12,890 bases of DNA from an uncultured bacterium (GTDB lineage: Bacteria; Bacteroidota; Ignavibacteria; Kapaibacteriales; UBA2268): NCBI GenBank assembly GCA_937875295.1, contig CALLXS010000066.1:1-12890 (forward strand), read 5' to 3'. The translations under genes were made by a program, and so were the position numbers. Positions 9,039-12,890 of the stretch are shown one piece after another (within the stretch, counting starts at the first letter, position 1; each line of letters starts with the position of its first letter). The notes beneath the pieces were generated by a model, which worked only from the letters and a program-made list of their open reading frames with translations, was not told the origin of the DNA and did not search any database.

Positions 9039-9045
9039 CTCCTTT
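9039..9045 (-). promoter_or_regulatory. Ribosome binding site of the permease gene, overlapping the ATPase stop codon
   Basis: On the minus strand AAAGGAG overlaps the TAA of the ATPase gene (9046-9044) and lies 9 bases before the permease ATG. An out-of-frame ATG sits closer, 2 bases after the site, but opens a frame of only five codons. Most genes in this window lack such a site, so its position supports translational coupling within the operon. Confidence 0.55.
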
Positions 9046-9685
9046 ATAATCTAATTTTATTATCGTATGATCCATTATATTTAGAGCCGAGTGTGGTTAA
9101 AATAAAGCCGGAACCTCTTTCATCGCACTCTTCAGAAATAATATCAAGACATATTTTTGCATTTTCTTCATCTAAATGAGAAAAGGGTTCATCTAATAAA
9201 AGAAAATCAAAAGGTTGACATAATGATCGAATTATTGCTAATCGCTGTCTCTGCCCAAAAGATAAAATTTCTGATTTCCTATCCATTAGTAAACTGATAC
9301 CTAATCTATCTGCTAAAGATAAGATTTTATCCTTTTGATAATATTGAGTCAATTTATTTTTAATTTCTATATTTTCATATCCGGTCAATTCAGGGAATAA
9401 TTTTAACCCTTGAAAGACTATTGATAAACGATTTCTTCTGCAATCTTTAAGCTCAGTAGACGAAAATTCGAGAATATTTTTATTATCAATAGTAGCAGAT
9501 CCATCATAATCTCTTCTGATGCCATAAATTATGGATAAAAAAGTAGTTTTCCCTGTACCTGATGGGGCAATAATTAAATATTTTTCTTTAGAATTAAAAT
9601 CAATATTTTTATCCCAAATTTCAGAATTAACATAATTTAATTCTTTTATAGGATATGGTAATACTTTATTAAAATGGATAAGCAT
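9044..9685 (-). CDS. LolD-like ABC transporter ATP-binding protein with altered signature and H-loop
   Basis: This 213-residue protein is the nucleotide-binding subunit for the downstream FtsX/MacB-like permease. Walker A is APSGTGKTT at 40-48 (the usual first Gly is Ala40), the Q-loop is FQ at 91-92, and Walker B is FLLLDEP at 161-167 with D165 and E166, followed by the D-loop SHLD. Two core motifs are unusual. The signature reads LSFGQ (141-145) rather than LSGGQ. At the H-loop position, where family members have THD, the sequence is TTL, so the switch histidine is replaced by Thr198. The protein also ends early, just after this region. Lysine 46 and the catalytic Glu remain, so ATP binding is expected, but hydrolysis may be slow or non-canonical. 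No Shine-Dalgarno precedes the ATG; the gene is first in a minus-strand operon and divergent from recA. Confidence 0.9.
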   Translation of the reverse strand: MLIHFNKVLPYPIKELNYVNSEIWDKNIDFNSKEKYLIIAPSGTGKTTFLSIIYGIRRDYDGSATIDNKNILEFSSTELKDCRRNRLSIVFQGLKLFPELTGYENIEIKNKLTQYYQKDKILSLADRLGISLLMDRKSEILSFGQRQRLAIIRSLCQPFDFLLLDEPFSHLDEENAKICLDIISEECDERGSGFILTTLGSKYNGSYDNKIRL

Positions 9686-9880
9686 ATTATAATATCGTTG
9701 ATTGTAATTTATAGGATAGCAAATTACGAATTTAATTATTAATAGAATGCAATTTCTATTTTATTTTAAATAAGAAATAATTATATGTATGTGTAAAAAT
9801 AATATTAAATAATTTCAAATAAAAATAGATTTTATACGAATAATAATTATTAAAATGTTTGAAATTTAAAATAATAAATT
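9686..9880. other. Divergent intergenic region between the ABC-recX operon and recA
   Basis: These 195 bp should hold the promoters of both divergent units. No classical LexA site (CTG-N10-CAG or GAAC-N4-GTTC) is visible. A near match to the -7 element, AATGTTTG (9854-9861, seven of eight positions), could start recA. A 9-bp inverted pair, AATTTCAAA (9811-9819) and TTTGAAATT (9858-9866), flanks 38 bp; in DNA this AT-rich it may be chance. No RNA gene or small reading frame was seen. Confidence 0.35.
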
Positions 9881-10942
9881 ATGTCAAAAGCAAGCGAAAC
9901 AAAAATTGATAATAATGAATCTTCAATTAGTGAAGAAAAATCAAAAGCCATAAAAATGGCAATGGACCAAATTGAAAAGCAACATGGTAAGGGTTCGATA
10001 ATGCGACTTAGCGATAAACAAGTTGTGAATATTGAAGCAATTTCTACCGGGTGTATGAGTCTCGATGCCGCAGTCGGTATAGGAGGAGTACCGCGTGGCA
10101 GGATTCTTGAGATTTTCGGTCCTGAATCTTCCGGAAAGACAACAATTTGTCTTCACGTAATTGCCGAAGCTCAAAAAAATAATGGTATTGCTGCATTTAT
10201 CGATACTGAGCATGCTTTGGATGTAAATTATGCACAGAGGCTTGGAGTTGATTTAAATAGATTATTATTATCTCAACCAGAATTTGGCGAGCAAGCTCTT
10301 GAAATTGTAGAAACTTTAGTGCGAAGTAATGCAATTGATGTTATCATTATTGACTCTGTGGCGGCTCTTACTCCAAGAGTAGAAATCGAGGGAGATATGG
10401 GCGACGCTCAAATGGGTTCTCAAGCAAGACTTATGAGCCAAGCAATGCGAAAGCTAAATGCTGCAATTGGTAAGTCAAATACTTGTGTTATTTTTACTAA
10501 TCAATTAAGAAGTAAAATTGGTGTAGTGTATGGTAATCCCGAGACAACTACTGGGGGAAATGCACTTAAATTTTATGCATCTGTAAGAATAGACATTCGC
10601 AGAAAAGAAGTTATAAAAGAAGGACAAGAAATTGTAGGTAATAGAGTACGTGTAAAAATCGTGAAAAATAAAGTAGCTCCTCCGTTTAAAGAAGTGGAAT
10701 TTGATATTTTATATAACGAAGGAATTTCTAAAATTGGGGATATGCTTGATGTAGCTACAGAATACGGTATCGTACAAAAAAGCGGATCTTGGTATTCATT
10801 TGAAAACGAGAGAACTCAAGGAAGAGACGGTTTGAAGAAAATTATGATTGAGAATCCTGAAATTTATAAAGCAATAGAAAAGAAAGTGCGAGCTGCTCTA
10901 ACAGGAACAGTAATTGAAGAAGAAAAATTAGAAAATAAATAA
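9881..10942 (+). CDS. recA: Recombinase RecA
   Basis: This 353-residue protein is a complete RecA, the ATP-dependent strand-exchange protein that also triggers LexA self-cleavage in the SOS response. Walker A is GPESSGKT (80-87), the catalytic Glu is in IDTEHALD (E110), and Walker B is VIIIDS (154-159). DNA-binding loop L1 contains EGDMGDAQMGSQARLMSQAM (170-189). The L2 region runs from TNQLRSKIGVVYGNPETTTG into GNALKFYASVR. The N-terminal about 20 residues are a polar, family-variable extension, and the C-terminus ends in the acidic tail EEEKLENK typical of bacterial RecA. The ATG has no Shine-Dalgarno; it is chosen because the next Met (residue 26) would cut into the conserved MDQIEKQHGKGSIMRL block. 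recX lies on the opposite strand in another operon. A small membrane-peptide gene follows after 62 bp. Confidence 0.99.
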   Translation: MSKASETKIDNNESSISEEKSKAIKMAMDQIEKQHGKGSIMRLSDKQVVNIEAISTGCMSLDAAVGIGGVPRGRILEIFGPESSGKTTICLHVIAEAQKNNGIAAFIDTEHALDVNYAQRLGVDLNRLLLSQPEFGEQALEIVETLVRSNAIDVIIIDSVAALTPRVEIEGDMGDAQMGSQARLMSQAMRKLNAAIGKSNTCVIFTNQLRSKIGVVYGNPETTTGGNALKFYASVRIDIRRKEVIKEGQEIVGNRVRVKIVKNKVAPPFKEVEFDILYNEGISKIGDMLDVATEYGIVQKSGSWYSFENERTQGRDGLKKIMIENPEIYKAIEKKVRAALTGTVIEEEKLENK

Positions 10943-10994
10943 TTTATAACATTTTAAACAAATTAATTAAATCTTATATTTATTAAATATTTTT

Positions 10995-10999
10995 GGAGG
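10995..10999 (+). promoter_or_regulatory. Strong Shine-Dalgarno site of the small membrane peptide gene
   Basis: GGAGG is followed by five bases (CAAAT) and then ATG. It is the only strong, ideally spaced Shine-Dalgarno site before a plus-strand gene in this window and fixes the start of a gene too short to be certain otherwise. Confidence 0.75.
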
Positions 11000-11004
11000 C
11001 AAAT

Positions 11005-11145
11005 ATGTGGACTTTAGTTATTATCCTAGTAATATTATGGTTAGTCGGTTGGATAGCAATACCTTCAATAGGTAGCTTAATCCATATTTTAATCGTAGTT
11101 GCTTTAATACTATTAATTGTAAATTTAATTCGAGGAAGGAAATAG
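11005..11145 (+). CDS. lmo0937-type small membrane protein (46 residues)
   Basis: The product is 46 residues, MWTLVIILVILWLVG at the start and IVNLIRGRK at the end. It consists of two hydrophobic stretches (about 4-19 and 25-41) separated by a Pro/Gly turn (IPSIGSLIH) and closed by a basic RGRK tail, so a small helical-hairpin membrane protein with a cytoplasmic C-terminus is expected. The pattern matches the lmo0937/DUF5670 family of short membrane proteins, widespread in bacteria and of unknown function. Coding status is supported by a strong Shine-Dalgarno 5 bases upstream and an intrinsic terminator 33 bp after the stop. It lies 62 bp behind recA with no obvious promoter of its own, so recA read-through is possible; a link to DNA repair would be speculation. 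Confidence 0.87.
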   Translation: MWTLVIILVILWLVGWIAIPSIGSLIHILIVVALILLIVNLIRGRK

Positions 11146-11177
11146 TTCTATTTTTTAAATAGTTTTTAATATAAAAT

Positions 11178-11211
11178 GACCGATAATATAATTATTATTG
11201 GTCTTTTTTTT
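11178..11211 (+). terminator. Intrinsic terminator after the recA and small-peptide genes
   Basis: GACCGATAAT (11178-11187) pairs with ATTATTGGTC (11194-11203) as a 10-bp stem with one G-U pair and a 6-base loop, followed directly by eight T (11204-11211). The T run is on the plus-strand side only, so this terminates the rightward unit. Confidence 0.85.
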
Positions 11212-11225
11212 AATGGTTGCAACAT

Positions 11226-11254
11226 TTGGCATTGTATTTGGTAACAATTAATAT
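11226..11254 (+). promoter_or_regulatory. Sigma70-like promoter in front of the small-RNA candidate
   Basis: TTGGCA (11226-11231), a spacer of exactly 17 bases, and TAATAT (11249-11254) give a near-consensus -35/-10 promoter; transcription would begin near 11261. It lies just after a strong terminator and has no reading frame behind it. This promoter form differs from the TAnnTTTG boxes found elsewhere in the window, so a chance match in AT-rich DNA remains possible. Confidence 0.45.
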
Positions 11255-11260
11255 GTTATG

Positions 11261-11366
11261 TTAATAATAAAGTAAAACGATTACTTAAAATTTTTTATAT
11301 AAAGAAGATTTCCCCCCTTTTTTATATAGTTTTATGCTCTAAGTACTGCACTTAGAGCATTTTTTT
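11261..11366 (+). ncRNA. Candidate small RNA of about 105 bases with a C-rich hairpin loop
   Basis: The unit is bounded by a sigma70-like promoter on the left and a perfect intrinsic terminator on the right. Inside, TATATAAAGAAG (11296-11307) pairs with CTTTTTTATATA (11317-11328) as a 12-bp stem with one G-U pair, presenting the 9-base loop ATTTCCCCC; six consecutive C at 11312-11317 are striking in such AT-rich DNA. The ATGs in the region (11253, 11258) run into stops within six codons, so it is not coding. C-rich exposed loops in known regulatory RNAs bind G-rich ribosome binding sites; a similar role here is inference. It does not match any RNA family I recognise (no 6S, tmRNA, SRP or RNase P features). 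The 5' end is estimated from the promoter. Confidence 0.5.
11334..11366 (+). terminator. Perfect intrinsic terminator ending the small-RNA candidate
   Basis: ATGCTCTAAGT (11334-11344) and ACTTAGAGCAT (11350-11360) are perfect 11-bp complements around the loop ACTGC, followed by a run of T through 11366. There is no matching T run on the other side, so it serves plus-strand transcription rather than the convergent YciO-family gene, whose stop lies at 11390. Confidence 0.85.
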
Positions 11367-11389
11367 ATTAATTCACTTTATAAAAAAGA

Positions 11390-12025
11390 TTATATAATAT
11401 TTTCTACCTCTTCGATACCGGCACCTTCACGAATAATTGTAAAATCATCATCATTAGTTAAATCTACTATTGTGGATTCTCCTACAAAGTTGTATTCATC
11501 GGCAATAGCAATAATATCCACTTGTTTTCCAAATTCTTTGATAATTGCTTCGGGGTCAGAGAAATGGTCTAATAAATTTGGATTTTTTGCACTACTTGAA
11601 ATTAAAGGAGATTTTAATGATTTTAGCAATGTGTTGCAAAGAATATTATTCGGTACTCGGATACCGGTAGTTTTTTTCTTCGGGTCTTGTACTAATTTTG
11701 GTACTAATTTCGAGGCAGGAAGAAGGAATGTATATGGACCAGGGATAAGTGCTTTCAGAGTTTTATAGGCTCGATTTGACACATTTGCATATTCAGAGAT
11801 ATTTGATAACGAATCGCAAAGGAAAGTAAGTGATTTATTTTCTGTTATTTTCCTTAGTGATCTAATTCGCTGAGCAGCATCTTTGTGAGTTAATTCACAT
11901 CCAAGAGCGAAACCAGTATCTGTCGGATATAGAATTACAGCACCATCTCTTAATGCTTCTACAATTTTATAAATTTTGCGTAAATCTGGATTTACTAAAT
12001 GCATTGTGTAAGTAACTGCTGACAT
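11390..12025 (-). CDS. YciO-type protein of the Sua5/YciO/YrdC family
   Basis: This 211-residue protein has the YrdC fold. Landmarks are VILYPTDTGFALGC (30-43), PGPYTFLLPAS (95-105), GIRVPN (121-126), SSSAK (143-147), STIVDLT (184-190) and IIREGAG (197-203). YrdC/Sua5 enzymes make threonylcarbamoyl-AMP for the t6A modification of tRNA. The tetrad important in that group, KxR followed later by SxN, is not conserved: the first site reads RKI (58-60) and the second SAK (145-147). This and the overall pattern place it with the YciO branch, whose cellular role is less settled. It would often be labelled L-threonylcarbamoyladenylate synthase automatically; that should be held loosely. The start at 12025 is taken from the longest frame; Met8 is an alternative. 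A -7 promoter box lies 42-49 bp upstream on the same strand. Confidence 0.88.
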   Translation of the reverse strand: MSAVTYTMHLVNPDLRKIYKIVEALRDGAVILYPTDTGFALGCELTHKDAAQRIRSLRKITENKSLTFLCDSLSNISEYANVSNRAYKTLKALIPGPYTFLLPASKLVPKLVQDPKKKTTGIRVPNNILCNTLLKSLKSPLISSSAKNPNLLDHFSDPEAIIKEFGKQVDIIAIADEYNFVGESTIVDLTNDDDFTIIREGAGIEEVENII

Positions 12026-12066
12026 AAATCTTTAATTAATATTTTGATTGTCTAATTTTATATTTA

Positions 12067-12074
12067 CAAAATTA
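12067..12074 (-). promoter_or_regulatory. Bacteroidota-type -7 box for the YciO-family gene
   Basis: Read on the minus strand this is TAATTTTG, identical to the boxes at 1695-1702 and 12118-12125. It would give a leader of roughly 36 bases before the ATG at 12025. No clear -33 TTTG is seen. Confidence 0.45.
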
Positions 12075-12117
12075 ACTAATTAATAATTAAATTATATATT
12101 AGGCTAAAAAAATTTTG

Positions 12118-12125
12118 TAATTTTG
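12118..12125 (+). promoter_or_regulatory. Plus-strand -7 box with no gene behind it
   Basis: TAATTTTG on the plus strand, divergent from the YciO-family promoter 44 bp away. A purine-rich AGGAAGG follows at about 12159-12165, but no start codon or plus-strand reading frame follows before the window ends. It may be the remains of the promoter of a gene displaced by the sequence that now begins near 12180. Confidence 0.35.
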
Positions 12126-12190
12126 TATCTTATTATTTTTTAATAAAAGTTAAATATAGGAAGGTTTTATTTTTCATAAAATATTAGTAT

Positions 12191-12890
12191 TTATAAACAT
12201 TGAACCTTTAATTCCTCTTTAACAAAGTTTTTACTTATTGGGATAATATGAGGTTTTCCTGTGACAGGATTTTTCATTATATAGGCATCTATATTGTAGG
12301 CATCCCTAATATTTTTTTCTGTTAATACTTCCTCTACGGCACCATGAGATAAAACCTTACCATCCTTTAGAAGTATTAATGAATCACTATATTGTGCTGC
12401 TAAGTTTAAATCGTGTAGAACAGCTATTATAGTGACATTTCTATTTAAATATTTTATAGTATCTAAAATTTCAATTTGATGTTGTATATCAAGATTAGAA
12501 ATAGGCTCATCTAAAAGCATTATTTCGCTTTCTTGGGACAATGCTCTTGCTATAATTACCCGTTGACGTTCTCCACCGCTTAATTCATTTATGCTTTTAT
12601 CTTTTAAATCCCAGGTATTAGTCATTTCCATAGCTTCTTTTACTATCTTTTTTGACTGGAGCAATTCAAAGGCGTGGAAAGAACCTCTTATATAGTTTGT
12701 TTCTACTTTTACGCCATGTGTTTCAAGGATCTTGGCGTAATCAAATGCTTCATCGCGAAGACAATCGTATTCTTGTGGTTCAATATATGCTTGCGGTAGA
12801 AAGTCGAAACGTTTTGATACCGAAGGAGAGGCATAAGAAAGCATTCCAAAATGGCCCTTTTTCAAATATATCTTCCACATTTGCTTATTA
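12191..12890 (-). CDS. Chimeric reading frame: alpha/beta-hydrolase C-terminus joined to FecE-type ABC ATPase C-terminal half; 5' end outside window
   Basis: The frame is open to the window edge, so the Met at 12880 is probably internal; residues are numbered from it. Residues 1 to about 75 match the end of HSL/acetyl-esterase family hydrolases: MWKIYLKKG, the LPQAYIEPQEYDCLRDEA block (28-45, D39 as catalytic acid) and RGSFHAFEL (65-73, H69 as catalytic His). From about residue 78 the sequence is instead the second half of a FecE/FepC/BtuD-type ATPase: IVKEAMEMTNTW, signature LSGGERQR (100-107), Walker B IMLLDEP (120-126), D-loop SNLD, H-loop VLHDLNLAAQYSD (154-166) and a closing GKPHIIPI. 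Walker A and the Q-loop of the ATPase, needed for ATP binding, are absent. Hand-counted G+C is about 38% in the hydrolase part and 31% in the ATPase part. A functional transporter subunit is unlikely; a recombination scar or an assembly chimera fits better. Confidence 0.85.
   Translation of the reverse strand, partial: NKQMWKIYLKKGHFGMLSYASPSVSKRFDFLPQAYIEPQEYDCLRDEAFDYAKILETHGVKVETNYIRGSFHAFELLQSKKIVKEAMEMTNTWDLKDKSINELSGGERQRVIIARALSQESEIMLLDEPISNLDIQHQIEILDTIKYLNRNVTIIAVLHDLNLAAQYSDSLILLKDGKVLSHGAVEEVLTEKNIRDAYNIDAYIMKNPVTGKPHIIPISKNFVKEELKVQCL
12623..12655 (-). other. Junction between the hydrolase and ABC-ATPase parts
   Basis: Residues 76-86 of the chimeric frame (SKKIVKEAMEM) fit both families: hydrolases of this type often continue after HGFE with a lysine-rich helix, and FecE-type ATPases have an IVxEAMEM-like helix just before the signature. 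The exact crossover therefore cannot be placed more closely. Short shared sequence of this kind could serve natural recombination or mislead an assembler. Confidence 0.6.

Noticed and set aside
8973..9179. Plus-strand 68-codon frame across the permease/ATPase boundary
   Set aside because: It overlaps the starts and ends of two real minus-strand genes; the hydrophobic look comes from antisense reading of TM-coding sequence.
9811..9866. Inverted pair AATTTCAAA / TTTGAAATT upstream of recA as a possible damage-response operator
   Set aside because: The arms are 38 bp apart and made almost only of A and T, so chance is a fair explanation; noted in the intergenic entry rather than called as an operator.
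9941..10213. Minus-strand 90-codon frame inside recA
   Set aside because: It is a shadow of the conserved RecA N-terminal and Walker A region.
10988..10995. TATTTTTG resembling a -7 promoter box before the small membrane peptide
   Set aside because: It overlaps the Shine-Dalgarno site; a transcript starting from it would begin at the ATG and lack the very site that is so well formed.
11280..11370. The two neighbouring hairpins as a CRISPR repeat or phage attachment site
   Set aside because: The two stems have different sequences, there is no spacer-repeat periodicity, no integrase and no tRNA nearby.
11472..11768. Plus-strand 98-codon frame inside the YciO-family gene
   Set aside because: It is antisense to conserved YrdC-fold motifs, with no initiation signals.
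12191..12880. Intact FecE-type ABC ATPase starting at the Met at 12880
   Set aside because: The N-terminal third lacks Walker A and the Q-loop and instead carries hydrolase motifs, and the frame stays open to the window edge.

Overview
The window is an AT-rich bacterial chromosome segment (about 30% G+C by eye, hand-sampled). Nearly every base is used by housekeeping-type genes. The organism is probably a member of the Bacteroidota/Chlorobiota/Kapaibacteriota (FCB) assemblage. Three things suggest this: most genes lack a Shine-Dalgarno sequence; three intergenic regions carry the Bacteroidota-type -7 octamer TAATTTTG (consensus TAnnTTTG); and the LolD/FtsX-like ABC pair and the TamB C-terminus look like those of this group. 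This placement is an inference without database support.

Layout, left to right. Positions 2-1585 (+) hold the C-terminal part of a TamB-like envelope protein, cut by the window edge. A weak terminator and a -7 box precede a two-gene unit: a twelve-unit TPR protein (1736-3190) and pheT, the phenylalanyl-tRNA synthetase beta chain (3221-5644). Next comes a probable restriction-modification pair (5696-7108, +): a beta-class DNA methyltransferase followed 9 bp later by an HNH nuclease. Facing it on the minus strand is an operon read from 9685 down to 7151: a LolD-like ATPase, an FtsX/MacB-like permease and recX. recA (9881-10942, +) is divergent from that operon. After it comes a 46-residue membrane peptide of the lmo0937 type (11005-11145), which has the only strong, well-spaced Shine-Dalgarno site that begins a gene on the plus strand, and then a clear intrinsic terminator. 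Between this terminator and the convergent YciO-family gene (11390-12025, -) lies a short unannotated transcription unit. It has a sigma70-like promoter, a hairpin with a C-rich loop and a perfect terminator, and is a good small-RNA candidate.

The right end is the most unusual part. The minus-strand reading frame at 12191-12890 is not one normal gene. Its first 75-80 visible residues are the C-terminal part of an alpha/beta-hydrolase (HSL/acetyl-esterase family), with the catalytic Asp and His. From there to the stop it is the C-terminal half of a FecE/FepC-type iron-siderophore/cobalamin ABC ATPase, with signature, Walker B and H-loop but no Walker A. The two parts meet in frame in a stretch (IVKEAM) that resembles both families, and hand-counted G+C drops from about 38% to about 31% across the join. 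Nearby, a plus-strand promoter box at 12118 faces this segment but has no gene behind it. A recombination junction or an assembly chimera near the right edge is therefore likely.

In function, recA and recX form a recombinase and modulator pair encoded on opposite strands, with the ABC genes sharing recX's operon. The R-M pair is the main accessory element. The TPR, pheT, TamB and YciO genes are ordinary core or widespread genes.
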